The position numbers were made by a program, and so were the translations under genes. A model generated the notes under the pieces. That model saw only the letters and a list, made by a program, of their open reading frames with translations. It did no database searches and was not told the DNA's origin. Positions 16,451 to 31,334 of a DNA stretch of 64,000 nt are shown piece by piece (positions within the stretch are counted from its first letter, which is position 1; each line of letters opens with the position of its first letter). This DNA comes from Streptomyces sp. NBC_00582 (GTDB taxonomy: Bacteria > Actinomycetota > Actinomycetes > Streptomycetales > Streptomycetaceae), in assembly GCF_036345155.1 (NCBI RefSeq), contig NZ_CP107772.1, positions 2,294,001-2,358,000 of the forward strand, in the 5' to 3' direction.

Positions 16451-17161
16451 TTGCGCACCGTCGACGTGGCGCGGGAGTCGGGATACTCCGTGCAGCAGGT
16501 GCGGGACCTGGAGCGGCTCGGTGTGATTCCGCCGGCCGTGCGGGCGGCCAACGGCTACCGCGCCTACACCCCGGCGCATGTGCACGCGCTGCGCGCCTAC
16601 CGGGGACTCGCGGGGGCGGTCGGGCCCGTCGAGGCCCGGCGGCTGCTCGCCCGGGTGCGGACACGGACGCTCGCTGAGGCCGCTGCGGCCGTCAGCGCGC
16701 TGCATGTCCGGCTGGCGCGGGAACGCGACGAGGCGCTGCGCGCCGAGGAGGCGTTGCGGGCGATCCGGGACGAGGCCGGGACCGGTGGGGCGGAGCGCGA
16801 CAGCGACGCCATGACGATCACCGAGCTGGCGGGAGCGCTGGGGGTCCGTCCCTCCACCCTGCGGTTCTGGGAGCAGGAGGGGCTGGTCGCGCCCGAGCGG
16901 GTGACCACGCTGCGGGCCCGCCGGTACGGTCTCGCGGCGGTCCGGGCGGCCCGTGTCGTCGCGGCGCTGCGCGGCAGCGGCTACGGCATTCCCGCCGTGC
17001 GCGAGATCATGGGCTCCCTCGACCGGCTCGACGGGCTGGAGGACACCGCACGCCTCCTGGGGCAACGGCTCGACCGGATCGCCGACAGGACCGTGGCGCT
17101 GCTCCGGGCGGGCGCGGACCTGGCGGCGATCTGCGAGGGTGAGCGGTCAGGACGGGGCTGA
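16451..17161 (+). CDS. MerR-family regulator with two HTH domains
   Basis: The 236-residue product has two separate MerR-type winged helices: residues 1-70 (TVDVARESGYSVQQVRDLERLGVI) and about 122-190 (TITELAGALGVRPSTLRFWE), joined by an Ala/Glu-rich helix and followed by a short C-terminal helix. Typical MerR proteins have one such domain plus an effector part and act as dimers; here one chain could hold both halves. No metal-binding Cys cluster is seen. TTG 16451 was taken as start because GGAGGGGAG precedes it and the first HTH begins at once; GTG 16424 in frame is an alternative. It is divergent from the DUF6194-like gene and converges on the ogt gene. Confidence 0.8.
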   Translation: MRTVDVARESGYSVQQVRDLERLGVIPPAVRAANGYRAYTPAHVHALRAYRGLAGAVGPVEARRLLARVRTRTLAEAAAAVSALHVRLARERDEALRAEEALRAIRDEAGTGGAERDSDAMTITELAGALGVRPSTLRFWEQEGLVAPERVTTLRARRYGLAAVRAARVVAALRGSGYGIPAVREIMGSLDRLDGLEDTARLLGQRLDRIADRTVALLRAGADLAAICEGERSGRG

Positions 17162-17165
17162 GCCG

Positions 17166-17651
17166 TCAGAACAGGGCCGTGCCGGTCTCGAAGTCCAGCA
17201 GGCGCTGCTTGCGGTCGAGGCCGCCGCCGTAGCCGGTGAGGCTGCCGTTCGCGCCCACGACGCGGTGACAGGGGACGATGATCCCGATCGGGTTCTTGCC
17301 GTTGGCGAGGCCTACCGCCCGGGAGGCCCCCGGGTTGCCGAGGAACGCGGCGAGTTCGCCGTAGGAGCGGGTCTCGCCGTAGGGGATCCTGCGGAGCTGT
17401 TCCCACACCGTGCGCTGGAACGGGGTGCCCCCGTCGAGGCGGAGCGGGAGGGTGAACTCCTTCAGCCCTCCCTCGAAATACGCCTCCAACTGGTCCTCGG
17501 CCTCGCGGAAGAGGGTGTCGTCACGCGGTCCGAAGCTCTCCTCGGCCGGCCGGTGGCGCTGTCCGGTCATGTAGAGGCCGCACAGCACGCCGTCGTCGGC
17601 GACGAGGGTGAGGGGGCCGTAGGGGCTGTCGATGACGGTGTGCTTCTTCAT
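17166..17651 (-). CDS. ogt: Methylated-DNA-[protein]-cysteine S-methyltransferase
   Basis: Repairs O6-alkylguanine by transferring the alkyl group to its own cysteine. The 161-residue protein has the acceptor motif PCHRV with Cys128, preceded by the DNA-binding helix [17 protein letters not shown]. It is the usual single-domain size. It lies 10 bp downstream of the AdaA-AlkA gene on the same strand, so the two repair proteins are probably made from one transcript. Confidence 0.95.
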   Translation of the reverse strand: MKKHTVIDSPYGPLTLVADDGVLCGLYMTGQRHRPAEESFGPRDDTLFREAEDQLEAYFEGGLKEFTLPLRLDGGTPFQRTVWEQLRRIPYGETRSYGELAAFLGNPGASRAVGLANGKNPIGIIVPCHRVVGANGSLTGYGGGLDRKQRLLDFETGTALF

Positions 17652-17661
17652 CGGAACGTCC

Positions 17662-19167
17662 TCAGACGGGAAGGAAGTTGATCGGGTGGCTGTCGGTCGC
17701 CCACAGGTACTGGACCGCGTACGCCCGCCAGGGACGCCAGGCCGCCGCGCGGGCCGTGAGGGCCGCCGGGGTGGACGGCAGGCCCAGCTCCTGGGCGGCC
17801 CGGCGGATGCCGAGGTCGGTGGGGAGGAAGGCGTCGGGGTCGCCGAGGGCGCGCAGGGCGATGACGTCGACGGTCCACGGGCCGAATCCGGGGAGGGCGA
17901 GGAGCCGGGCGCGGGTCGCGGGCCAGTCGCTCTCCGGGCCGAGGTGGAGGGTTCCGTCGGCCAGGTGACGGACGAGGGTGGTGAAGGTGGTGCGGCGGGT
18001 GCGGGGCATCGCCAGGGACTCGGGGTCGACGGCGGCCAGTGCCTCGGGGGACGGGAAGAGACGGGTGAGGCCGCCTTCCGGGTCGTCGACCGGCTCGCCG
18101 TACGCGGTGACCAGGCGCGCCGCGTGGGTGCGGGCGGCCGCCGTGGACACCTGCTGGCCCAGGACGGCGCGTACGGCGAACTCGGCCTCGTCGACCGTGC
18201 GCGGCACCCGGCGGCCGGGCGCCTTGTCGACCAGGGGGGCGAGCAGCGGGTCGGTGCGCAGGTGGTCGTCGACGGCGACCGGGTCGGCGTCGAGGTCGAG
18301 CATGCGGCGGCAGCGGCTGATGGCGACGGTGAGGTCGCGCAGGTCGGTGAGGGTGAGCCGGCAGCCGATGTGGTCGGGGCGCGGGGTGAGGGCGACGACG
18401 CCGTGCCCGTACGGCAGGCGCAGGGTGCGCCGGAAGGCTCCGTCCCGCCACTCCTCCACTCCGGGGACGCCGGTCGCGGCGAGGTGTCCGAAGAGGTTGT
18501 CGGGGTTGAGCGGGGCCCGGAACGGCAGCCGGAGCTGGAGGGTGCCGCCGGGGGTGGGTGCGGCCGGGTCGACGGCAGGGGGCGGGCCCTTCTTCGGGGT
18601 GCGGGCGCGCAGCTCGCTCGGGGCGAGCGCGAACACCTCGCGCACGGTGTCGTTGAAGGTGCGCACGGAGGCGAAGCCGGCGGCGAACGCCACGTCCGCC
18701 ATGGGCAGTGCGGTGGTCTCGACCAGGAGGCGGGCCGTCTGGGCGCGCTGGGCGCGGGCCAGTGCGAGGGGGCCCGCGCCGAGTTGGGCGAGGAGCTGGC
18801 GTTCCACCTGGCGGGTGCTGTAGCCGAGGCGGGCGGCGAGGCCGGGCACGCCGTCCCGGTCGACGACCCCGTCGGCGATCAGCCGCATGGCGCGGGCGAC
18901 CAGGTCGGCTCGCTGGTTCCACTCCGGGGAGCCGGGGCTGGTGTCCGGCCGGCAGCGCTTGCAGGCGCGGAACCCGGCCTGCTGGCAGGCGGCGGCGCTC
19001 GGATGGAAGACCATGTTGTCCGGCTTGGGCGGCACGGCGGGGCAGCTCGGCCGGCAGTAGATCCCGGTGGTGAGGACCGCCGTGAAGAACCATCCGTCGA
19101 ACCGCGCGTCCTTCGACTGCACGGCGCGCACACAGCGCTCGCGGTCGGTGTGCATCCCGTTCTGCAT
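17662..19167 (-). CDS. AdaA-AlkA fusion: methyl-sensing activator and DNA-3-methyladenine glycosylase
   Basis: A 501-residue protein. The N-terminus is the Ada methyl-phosphotriester domain with zinc cysteines (C38 and C42 in IYCRPSC, then ACKRC), followed by an AraC helix-turn-helix ([28 protein letters not shown]). The second half is AlkA: an AlkA N-domain and the helix-hairpin-helix glycosylase core ([30 protein letters not shown]). The O6-alkylguanine domain of classical Ada is absent and is supplied by the next gene. Such a protein would sense methylation and also excise alkylated bases. Start ATG 19167, or ATG 19155 four codons on (MHTDRERC), which matches relatives better. Confidence 0.92.
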   Translation of the reverse strand: MQNGMHTDRERCVRAVQSKDARFDGWFFTAVLTTGIYCRPSCPAVPPKPDNMVFHPSAAACQQAGFRACKRCRPDTSPGSPEWNQRADLVARAMRLIADGVVDRDGVPGLAARLGYSTRQVERQLLAQLGAGPLALARAQRAQTARLLVETTALPMADVAFAAGFASVRTFNDTVREVFALAPSELRARTPKKGPPPAVDPAAPTPGGTLQLRLPFRAPLNPDNLFGHLAATGVPGVEEWRDGAFRRTLRLPYGHGVVALTPRPDHIGCRLTLTDLRDLTVAISRCRRMLDLDADPVAVDDHLRTDPLLAPLVDKAPGRRVPRTVDEAEFAVRAVLGQQVSTAAARTHAARLVTAYGEPVDDPEGGLTRLFPSPEALAAVDPESLAMPRTRRTTFTTLVRHLADGTLHLGPESDWPATRARLLALPGFGPWTVDVIALRALGDPDAFLPTDLGIRRAAQELGLPSTPAALTARAAAWRPWRAYAVQYLWATDSHPINFLPV

Positions 19168-19250
19168 GCGTCCAGCATCAGGCACCGCCCGGCTGCGGCG
19201 CTGGCGAGAATCCGACATGGACGTCTTCTGTCCTGGGGCGCGGCGGGTCA

Positions 19251-19309
19251 CTGGTGCCGCGGCAGGCAACGTTTGCCCCGTCGCGCAACGTTGCCTGCCG
19301 GGGCACCAG
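19251..19309. repeat. Palindrome A in the adaA-alkA/MFS intergenic region
   Basis: Arms 19251-19273 (CTGGTGCCGCGGCAGGCAAC and on) and 19287-19309 are complementary at 22 of 23 positions with a 13-nt loop. It abuts palindrome B without a gap. No T-tract follows on either strand. Confidence 0.85.
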
Positions 19310-19470
19310 GGGGCGTTTCGAAAGTCCTGTGCGGTGCCCGCGGTGTCCGGTGCGTGCTCTCGGCGTGCCGGACGAAAGCCCTCGTACTGGACGTACTTGG
19401 GGCTTCGGCCGGTGCGGCGCGAGGACGTGCCGGGCGCCGCGGGTGCTGTGCGGGACTTTCGAAACACCCC
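19310..19470 (+). repeat. Palindrome B, 161 bp, G-U-rich hairpin on the plus strand
   Basis: Two arms of about 78 nt meet at the centre GTAC-TGGAC-GTAC (19384-19396). The outer ends are GGGGCGTTTCGAAAGTCC and its near-complement GGACTTTCGAAACACCCC. About 57 of 78 positions pair by Watson-Crick rules, and about 12 of the remaining pairs would be G-U in a plus-strand RNA, against about two in a minus-strand RNA. The element ends 14 bp before the MFS start codon. It resembles long extragenic palindromes reported from Streptomyces, but I cannot confirm family membership. Confidence 0.8.
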
Positions 19471-19484
19471 TTAGGCTGCCGCGC

Positions 19485-20657
19485 ATGGATCAGGCAGCCG
19501 GCCCCCGCCGGCCACGGTTGTGGCCGTTGTACGCGGCCGGGTTCACCACCGCGTTCGGGGCGCACGGCATCGCCGCGAACCTGGGCGGCGGCTCCGAGGA
19601 CGCGGTCACCTCGCTGCTCGTCCTCGGCGGGCTGCTGGCGTTGTACGACGGTGCGGAGGTCGTCCTGAAGCCGGTGTTCGGCACCCTCGCCGACCGGGTC
19701 GGGGCGCGGCCGGTGCTGCTGGGCGGGCTCGTCGCCTTCGCGCTCGCCTCCCTGTCGTACGTCGTCGTGGACTCCCCCGGCGGGCTCTGGGCGGCGCGGC
19801 TCGGGCAGGGGGCGGCGGCCTCGGCGTTCTCACCGGCCGCCTCCGCGCTCGTGTCGCGGCTGAGTCCCGCGGCGGGGCAGGGGCGGGCGTTCGGGAGCTA
19901 CGGCTTCCACAAGTCCGTCGGCTACACGCTGGGGCCGCTGCTCGGCGGGGTGCTGGTGTGGGCGGGCGGGCTGCGGCTGCTGTTCGGGGTGCTCGCGGCG
20001 CTGGGGGCCGCGGTGGCGGTGTGGGCGTGGGTCTCGGTGCCCGTCGTGCCGCCGCTGCCGAAGGCCCGGCAGACGGTGGTGGATCTGGCGCGGCGGCTGG
20101 CGGATCCGGTGTTCCTGGTGCCGACGGCGGGGCTCGCGGGGGCGACCGCCGCGCTGTCGGTCGGGGTGGGATTTCTGCCGGTGTCGGGGGCGGCTGCCGG
20201 GCTGGGGACGGTGGCGACGGGTGCGGCGGTGTCGGTGCTGGCGGCCTGTGCGGCGGTGGTGCAGCCCCGGGCGGGGCGGGCGCTGGACGCCGGGCGGATC
20301 GGCGCCCGGGGCGGGCTGGTGCTGGGCACCGCCGTCACGGCGGCGGGGCTGGCGTGCGCGATGCTGCCGGGGCTCACGGGGGTGCTGTCGGCGGCGGTGC
20401 TCATCGGCGTCGGCACGGGTCTGATCACCCCGCTCGGTTTCGCGGCGCTGGCCTCCTCGACCCCGAAGGAGCGGCTGGGCCAGACCATGGGCGCGGCGGA
20501 ACTCGGCCGCGAACTGGGCGACGCGGGCGGTCCCCTGCTGGTGGCGGGGGTCGCGACGGCCACCACCCTGACCCACGGGTACGCGGCCCTGGCGGCGCTC
20601 CTGCTGTGCGGTCCGCTGGCTGTTCTGGGCCGACGGGTGGTGTCGGGGGCGCGCTGA
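19485..20657 (+). CDS. Major facilitator superfamily transporter
   Basis: A 390-residue membrane protein with about 12 hydrophobic spans. The MFS loop motif between spans 2 and 3 is seen as FGTLADRVGARPVLL. Other typical features are GRAFGSYGFHKSVGYTLGPLLGG and the C-terminal TPKERLGQTMGAAELGRELG loop. The substrate cannot be read from sequence; relatives are often annotated as drug or sugar exporters. The start ATG is preceded at 14 bp by a long palindrome, so the mRNA leader is unusual. It is divergent from the alkylation-repair genes and converges on the small membrane protein gene at 20678. Confidence 0.85.
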   Translation: MDQAAGPRRPRLWPLYAAGFTTAFGAHGIAANLGGGSEDAVTSLLVLGGLLALYDGAEVVLKPVFGTLADRVGARPVLLGGLVAFALASLSYVVVDSPGGLWAARLGQGAAASAFSPAASALVSRLSPAAGQGRAFGSYGFHKSVGYTLGPLLGGVLVWAGGLRLLFGVLAALGAAVAVWAWVSVPVVPPLPKARQTVVDLARRLADPVFLVPTAGLAGATAALSVGVGFLPVSGAAAGLGTVATGAAVSVLAACAAVVQPRAGRALDAGRIGARGGLVLGTAVTAAGLACAMLPGLTGVLSAAVLIGVGTGLITPLGFAALASSTPKERLGQTMGAAELGRELGDAGGPLLVAGVATATTLTHGYAALAALLLCGPLAVLGRRVVSGAR

Positions 20658-20677
20658 TGCCCGGGCGGGCCGGGAGC

Positions 20678-21181
20678 TCAGGCGCGGTGGACCGGCGGGG
20701 CTTGTCGCTCCGGGAGCATCGCCAGGGACCAGATCACGAAGATGTCGATCCCCATCACGGTCACCGACCACGGCGGCTCGTACGGCAGGAACAGCCACTG
20801 GGCGACCAGACCGAGCGCGGCCAGGACGATGCCGGGGAAGCGGGCCCGGGCGATCCCCTTGAGCAGGGCCGCGCCGGTCGCGGCGGTGAGGACGCCGAGG
20901 ACGAGGTGGACCGCGCCCCAGCCGGTGAGGCCGAGTTCGTAGACGTAGGAGCCGACGCGGGCGTAGACGTCGTCCCCGGCGAGCGCGGCGACCCCCTGGA
21001 GGACGCAGAGGAAGCCGCCGCAGAGCATCAGGACGCCGGCGAAGGTGACCCCGCCGGAGGCGAAGCCGTCCCGCGTGGCCGGTGCGGAGGCCCGCGGCCC
21101 ACCGGGAGGCACGGACCACGCCGTGCCGATCTCGCCCTGGGTGTGGCCGGTGGGGCCGTGGGGAGAGGAATGCGAGGTCAT
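20678..21181 (-). CDS. Small four-helix membrane protein (DUF7144-like)
   Basis: A 167-residue protein with a polar N-terminal tail of about 45 residues and four hydrophobic spans (GVLMLCGGFLCVLQGVAAL, WGAVHLVLGVLTAATGAALL, FPGIVLAALGLVAQWLFLP and VMGIDIFVIWSLAML). This layout is that of the DUF7144 family, common in actinomycetes and of unknown role. ATG 21181 has GGAAGGGA upstream. It converges on the MFS gene with 20 bp between the stops. Confidence 0.75.
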   Translation of the reverse strand: MTSHSSPHGPTGHTQGEIGTAWSVPPGGPRASAPATRDGFASGGVTFAGVLMLCGGFLCVLQGVAALAGDDVYARVGSYVYELGLTGWGAVHLVLGVLTAATGAALLKGIARARFPGIVLAALGLVAQWLFLPYEPPWSVTVMGIDIFVIWSLAMLPERQAPPVHRA

Positions 21182-21326
21182 CGGGTGCGTCCCTTCCGCT
21201 CCTGCGCCGACGGCCGCCGGGGGCGTTCCCCGCGGCCGCTGCCAGCACACCCCGCCCCCACGGCCGGGGCGACCGCGGCGGCCCCATACGGGTGAACGGC
21301 CGCCCGGGCGGGATCGCGAGCGCCCG

Positions 21327-22739
<1,413 letters not shown>

Positions 22740-22757
22740 GAGGGGTTCCTGTTCCAT

Positions 22758-22793
22758 GGGTACCGTTACGTGTTCCGTGGGGAAACGGTACCC
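22758..22793 (-). promoter_or_regulatory. Inverted repeat upstream of lpdA
   Basis: GGGTACCGTT 22758-22767 and AACGGTACCC 22784-22793 are perfect complements separated by 16 nt. It lies between the beta-galactosidase stop and the lpdA start. It could be an operator for lpdA or a hairpin ending the upstream transcript; no U-tract is present, so the first is slightly favoured. Confidence 0.5.
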
Positions 22794-22809
22794 AGGCGGC
22801 GGCTGCGCG

Positions 22810-26778
<3,969 letters not shown>

Positions 26779-26844
26779 TCAGATCTTGTCGGATAGTGTT
26801 GATAAACCGAACAGGGGCGCGCCGTTCTGGCCGGATTTCGCCGC

Positions 26845-29800
26845 TCAGTACACGTCTCGCACGTATCGCTTGTCCGAGGCGAGCTGCTTGACATACGCCG
26901 CGGCCTCCGCCTCGCCGAGGCCGCCGTGCACGACGGCGATGTCGCGCAGCGCCCGGTCGACGTCCTTGGCCATGCGGGAGGCGTCGCCGCAGACGTAGAA
27001 GTGGGCGCCGTCCTGGAGCCAGGACCACAGATGGGAGCCGTGCTCGCGCATCCGGTCCTGGACGTACACCTTGGCACGCTGGTCGCGGGAGAAGGCGGTG
27101 TCCAGGCGGGCGAGTCCCCCGTCGGCGAGCAGGCCGGTGAGCTCCTCCTCGTAGTAGAAGTCGGTCGACCGGCGCTGTTCGCCGAAGAACAGCCAGTTGG
27201 GGGCCCGGTGGCCACGGGCCCGGCGCTCCTGGAGGAAACCGACGAAGGGCGCCACACCGGTGCCGGGGCCCACCATCACCATCGGGGTGGCCGGGTCGGC
27301 GGGCGGGCGGAAGTGCGGGGAACGCTGGACGTGGACCGTGACCTCGGTGCCGGGCTCGGCGTCGGCGAGGAACGGCGAGCAGACGCCCTGGCGGGGGCGG
27401 CCGGCCAGGTTCTCGTACCGCACGACGGAGACGGTCAGCGAGACGAGGTGGGGGTCGGTCAGCGGGCTGCTGGAGATGGAGTACAGCCGTGGCTGGAGCC
27501 GGCCCAGCACCTCGGTCCACTCCTGGGCGCCGGCCCGGACCCCGAACTCGGCGACCACGTCGACGGCCTGCCGGCCCCAGGACCACTTCGCCAGCTCGCC
27601 CTTGTTGTCCGGCCGCAGCAGTTTGCGCAGCTCGCGCGGGTCACGGGTGCGGTCGGCGGTGAAGCGCAGCAGGGCCGGGGTGATCCGGGTGATGTCGAGG
27701 TCCCGCAGCAGGGCCTCGCCGAGGTCTCTCTCGCCGACTCCGGTGACCTGGACGGCCGTCCCGGCGTCCAGACCGGTGACGGCGAGCCACTCCTCGACCA
27801 GCGCCGGGGAGTTGAGGGGCCGTACCCCGAGGGCATCACCCGCCTCGTAGACCAGCGGGCTGTCGCTGTCGCGGGTGTCGAAGGTGAAGCGCCGGACCTC
27901 CTTGCCGGAACCGGGCCGGCTGAGCAGCCGGTTCCCGGTGAGGCGGGCGGCGACGGGGGCGGGGCGCCTGGGGCGGGGCGGAGCGGCGGGGGCAGGGGCC
28001 GGGGCGGCGGGGGTGGCGGCGGGGCCGGTCGGCGCGGAGACCGCACCGTCGGCCACCGTGCCACCGGCCGCCGCGCCCCCGGCCGAACCGCCGTCGGCCG
28101 GTGCGGGCCCGGTGTCCGGGAGGCCGTGTCCCGTGGCCTCCTTCAGTGCCGTGAGCACCTGGTCCAGCCATGCCTCGGCCTGCGGCTCGTAGTCGGGTTC
28201 GCAGTCGGTGCGCGGGGCGAGCCGTACCGCGCCGAGTTCGTCCATACGGTCGTCCAGGCGCCGCCCGTGGCCGCAGAAGTCGTCGTAGGAGGAGTCCCCG
28301 AAGGCGAGGACGGCATAGCGGCGGCCCTCCAGGCGGCCGGTGTCCAGCGCGTCGAGGCCGTCCCAGAAGCCGGCGCCGTTGTCGGGGGCGTCGCCGTCGC
28401 CGAAGGTGCTGGTGATCAGCAGCAGGTCGGCACCGGCGGGCAGCGCGGCCGGGTCGGCCTGGTCCATGGCGACGAGGGAGGCGGCGTGGCCGCCCGCGGT
28501 GAGCCGCTCGGCGGTGGTGGCGGCGAACTCCTCCGCGTTGCCGGTCTGCGAGGCCCAGAGGATCACCACCCGGCGCCCGGCGGGCTCCTCGGGGACGGGT
28601 ACGGACGCGGTGCGGGAGTACATGCCGGCGAGGGTGCCGTTGACCCACAGCGCGTGCTCCGGGCTGAAGGGCGCGTCCGGCGGCAGGACGGGGACGCCGG
28701 GGGCACCGGCCGGGATGCCGGCGAGGAAGCCGACCAGGTAGCGGCGTTCGGGTGCGGTGAGGACCGGCGGCGGGGCGGGGTCCAGGCCGAAGACGGCGGC
28801 GGCGGAGGGCAGCACGGCGGTGGGGGCGAGCACCCGCGGCTCCGGCGTGCTCACCGGGGCGGCCACGGTCACCGGGGTCGACACCTTCGTCAGGGAGACC
28901 GCGCACACCTTCAGTTCCGGCTGGAAGGAGAGCGGGTCGACGGCGTCGCTGGTCACGGCGTTGACGCTGAGGTACTCGCCGAACAGGTCGTTCCAGTGGA
29001 ACGGCGCGAAGCAGGACCCGGGCAGCACCCGGTCGGTGACGACGGCGGGCAGGACGGCCCGGCCGCGCCGCGAGGCGACCTCGACGGAGTCGCCGTCGGC
29101 TAGCCCGAGCGCGGCCGCGTCCTCGGGGTGCACCTCGACGAACGGGCCGGGGTTGAGCTTGTTGAGCTTGGCGACCCTGGCGGTCTTGGTGAGGGTGTGC
29201 CACTGGTGCTGGAGCCGGCCCGTGTTCAGGACGAACGGGTAGTCGTCGTCCGGCATCTCGGCGGGGTCGAGGTGCGGGCGGGCGTGGAAGACGGCACGGC
29301 CGGAGGGGGTGGCGAAGGTGAGGGTGCCGTCGGGGCCGACGTACCGGATCGGGTTGCGGTCGGGGCCGTCGGCGGTGGCGGCGGGCCACTGTACGGTGGT
29401 GGAGCGGAGCCGGTCGTAGGTGACGCCGCGCAGGTCGTAGCCGGTCTGCGGGTTGTGGAAGCGCTTGATCTCCTCGAAGATCTCCTCGGCGCTCGTGTAC
29501 GAGAAGCCGTCCTCGTAGCCCATCGCGCGGGCGACGTCGGCGATGAGACGCCAGTCGGGGGTGGCCTCGCCGGGCGGGTCGGTGGCGGGGCGGGCGAGGG
29601 TGAGGTTGCGCTCGCTGTTGATGAGGACGCCCTCGGTCTCGGTCCACAGGGCGGCGGGCAGGACGACGTCGGCGTAGGCGTTGGTCTCGGTGTCGGCGAA
29701 GACGTCCTGGGCGACGACGAACTCGGCGGCCTCCAGACCCTCGATGACGGTCCTGCGGTGGGCGACGGAGGCGACCGGGTTGGTGCAGATGATCCAGCAG

Positions 29801-31032
29801 GCCTTGATGGCGCCGTCGGCCATCCTCCGGAACATCTCGATCGTGCCCTTGCCGACGCCGTCGGCGCGGATCGTGCCGGGCGCGAGGCCCCACACCTCCT
29901 CCGTGAACGCGCGGTCGGCGTCGACGAGGACGGACCGCTGGCCGGGCAGCCCGGGTCCCATGTAGCCCATCTCGCGGCCGCCCATGGCGTTGGGCTGGCC
30001 GGTGAGGGAGAACGGGCCGCTGCCGGGGCGGCAGATCTTTCCGGTGGCCAGGTGCAGGTTGACCAGGGCGTTGGTGTTCCAGGTGCCGTGCGTGGACTGG
30101 TTCAGGCCCATCGTCCAGCAGCTGGTCCACTCCCCCGCCTCGCCGATCAGCCGGGCCGCCTCGCGCAGGTCGGCCTCGGGGATGCCGGTGAGCTCCGCGA
30201 CGGTGGCGGGCGGGTAGTCGGCGAGGAACTCCTCCATCGCCTCCCAGCCCTCGGTGTACGCGGCGACGAAGTCGGGGTCGGTGTGGCCGTTCGCATGGAG
30301 GAGGTGCAGCAGGCCGTTGAGGAGGGCGAGGTCGGCGCCCGGCCTGATCTGGAGGAACAGGTCGGCCTTCTCGGCGGTGGCGGTGCGGCGGGGGTCGACG
30401 ACGATGAGCTTGGCGCCCGCCTTGACCCGGTCCATCATGCGCAGGAAGAGGATGGGGTGGCAGTCGGCCATGTTGGAGCCGATGACGAGGAAGACGTCCG
30501 CCCGGTCGAGGTCCTCGTACGAGCCGGGCGGTCCGTCGGCGCCGAGGGAGAGCTTGTAGCCGGTGCCGGCGCTCGCCATGCACAGCCGGGAGTTCGACTC
30601 GATGGTGTTGGTGCGCAGATAGCCCTTGGTGAGCTTGTTGGCGAGGTACTGGGCCTCCAGGCTCATCTGGCCGGAGACGTAGAGGGCGACCGCGTCGGGG
30701 CCGTGCTCGTCGACGATCGCCCGCAGCCGGCGCGCGGTCTCGGCGACGGCGGCGTCCACGGGCGCGGGCTCGGCCTGCTCGCCCCGGTCGGCGCGGACCA
30801 GGGCGGTGGTGAGGCGGCCGGGGGCGGCGAGCAGGTCGGCGGTGGTGGCGCCCTTCGTGCAGAGCCGGCCGAGGTTCGCCGGGTGCTCCTTGTCGCCGGA
30901 CGCCTTCAGGACCGTGCGGCGTCCGTCGGGGCCGCGGCCGATGTCGAGGACCAGGCCACAGCCGACACCGCAGTACGAGCAGACCGTGCGCACCTTCGTC
31001 GCGCTGTCGGTCCGCGGGTCCGGCACGGCCAC
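26845..31032 (-). CDS. Assimilatory nitrate reductase fused to a CysJ-like NADPH flavoprotein reductase
   Basis: A 1395-residue bifunctional enzyme that should reduce nitrate to nitrite with electrons taken directly from NADPH. The N-terminal half is a molybdopterin reductase of the NarB/NasC type: a 4Fe-4S motif with C18, C21, C25 and C58, the likely Mo-ligand Cys in NSRLCMAS, and a molydopterin-binding domain around [18 protein letters not shown]. The second half starts with a flavodoxin domain ([15 protein letters not shown] near 825), a Pro/Ala linker, then an FAD/NADPH reductase (RLYSISSSP and [18 protein letters not shown]). GTG 31032 has AAAGGGG 7 bp upstream; a longer frame to 31107 is less likely. 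No nitrite reductase or nitrate transporter gene is in the window. Confidence 0.92.
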   Translation of the reverse strand: MAVPDPRTDSATKVRTVCSYCGVGCGLVLDIGRGPDGRRTVLKASGDKEHPANLGRLCTKGATTADLLAAPGRLTTALVRADRGEQAEPAPVDAAVAETARRLRAIVDEHGPDAVALYVSGQMSLEAQYLANKLTKGYLRTNTIESNSRLCMASAGTGYKLSLGADGPPGSYEDLDRADVFLVIGSNMADCHPILFLRMMDRVKAGAKLIVVDPRRTATAEKADLFLQIRPGADLALLNGLLHLLHANGHTDPDFVAAYTEGWEAMEEFLADYPPATVAELTGIPEADLREAARLIGEAGEWTSCWTMGLNQSTHGTWNTNALVNLHLATGKICRPGSGPFSLTGQPNAMGGREMGYMGPGLPGQRSVLVDADRAFTEEVWGLAPGTIRADGVGKGTIEMFRRMADGAIKACWIICTNPVASVAHRRTVIEGLEAAEFVVAQDVFADTETNAYADVVLPAALWTETEGVLINSERNLTLARPATDPPGEATPDWRLIADVARAMGYEDGFSYTSAEEIFEEIKRFHNPQTGYDLRGVTYDRLRSTTVQWPAATADGPDRNPIRYVGPDGTLTFATPSGRAVFHARPHLDPAEMPDDDYPFVLNTGRLQHQWHTLTKTARVAKLNKLNPGPFVEVHPEDAAALGLADGDSVEVASRRGRAVLPAVVTDRVLPGSCFAPFHWNDLFGEYLSVNAVTSDAVDPLSFQPELKVCAVSLTKVSTPVTVAAPVSTPEPRVLAPTAVLPSAAAVFGLDPAPPPVLTAPERRYLVGFLAGIPAGAPGVPVLPPDAPFSPEHALWVNGTLAGMYSRTASVPVPEEPAGRRVVILWASQTGNAEEFAATTAERLTAGGHAASLVAMDQADPAALPAGADLLLITSTFGDGDAPDNGAGFWDGLDALDTGRLEGRRYAVLAFGDSSYDDFCGHGRRLDDRMDELGAVRLAPRTDCEPDYEPQAEAWLDQVLTALKEATGHGLPDTGPAPADGGSAGGAAAGGTVADGAVSAPTGPAATPAAPAPAPAAPPRPRRPAPVAARLTGNRLLSRPGSGKEVRRFTFDTRDSDSPLVYEAGDALGVRPLNSPALVEEWLAVTGLDAGTAVQVTGVGERDLGEALLRDLDITRITPALLRFTADRTRDPRELRKLLRPDNKGELAKWSWGRQAVDVVAEFGVRAGAQEWTEVLGRLQPRLYSISSSPLTDPHLVSLTVSVVRYENLAGRPRQGVCSPFLADAEPGTEVTVHVQRSPHFRPPADPATPMVMVGPGTGVAPFVGFLQERRARGHRAPNWLFFGEQRRSTDFYYEEELTGLLADGGLARLDTAFSRDQRAKVYVQDRMREHGSHLWSWLQDGAHFYVCGDASRMAKDVDRALRDIAVVHGGLGEAEAAAYVKQLASDKRYVRDVY

Positions 31033-31334
31033 GGGCGCCCCTTTCGTTCTGCCGCGTTCTGGTGAACGGCCCTGGTGAGGGCCTTGTCGACGGTACGAAG
31101 TGTGCATTACGCAGGTGTCTCCCTCACCGGCCGCCGGGAGTTAAGCGCGCCGCACAGCGGGGGGCGGGCGGGTGTGAGCGGACCCTTCGCGGGCGCTCGC
31201 TGTGGGATTCCTTTGCCGAACCCTGGGTGACATGGACGCGTCAGTTCTGTCAGGATTCCCCCACCCGTCGCACACCGCCGCTCTCCCTCCGGCACACCTC
31301 TGCCGGGGGTCCGGACGCCTCGAAGGAGCCACGT
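31033..31334. other. Divergent intergenic region between the nitrate reductase and peptidase genes
   Basis: These 302 bp carry the upstream regions of both genes. On the plus side a promoter is proposed at 31227-31256. On the minus side I saw no convincing -35/-10 pair and no clear GlnR box of the GTnAC-n6-GaAAC type. Confidence 0.5.
31227..31256 (+). promoter_or_regulatory. Candidate promoter of the secreted peptidase gene
   Basis: GTGACA (31227-31232) and CAGGAT (31251-31256) are one mismatch each from TTGACA and TAGGAT and are 18 bp apart. The transcript would begin near 31263, giving a leader of about 72 nt with GAAGGAG before the start. Confidence 0.4.

Noticed and set aside
29128..31065. 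645-codon plus-strand frame opposite the nitrate reductase
   Set aside because: Val/Gly/Asp-rich shadow with no recognisable domain; the minus-strand frame has all Fe-S and Mo motifs.
31033..31110. GlnR box upstream of the nitrate reductase gene
   Set aside because: No pair of half-sites with the right spacing was found on either strand.
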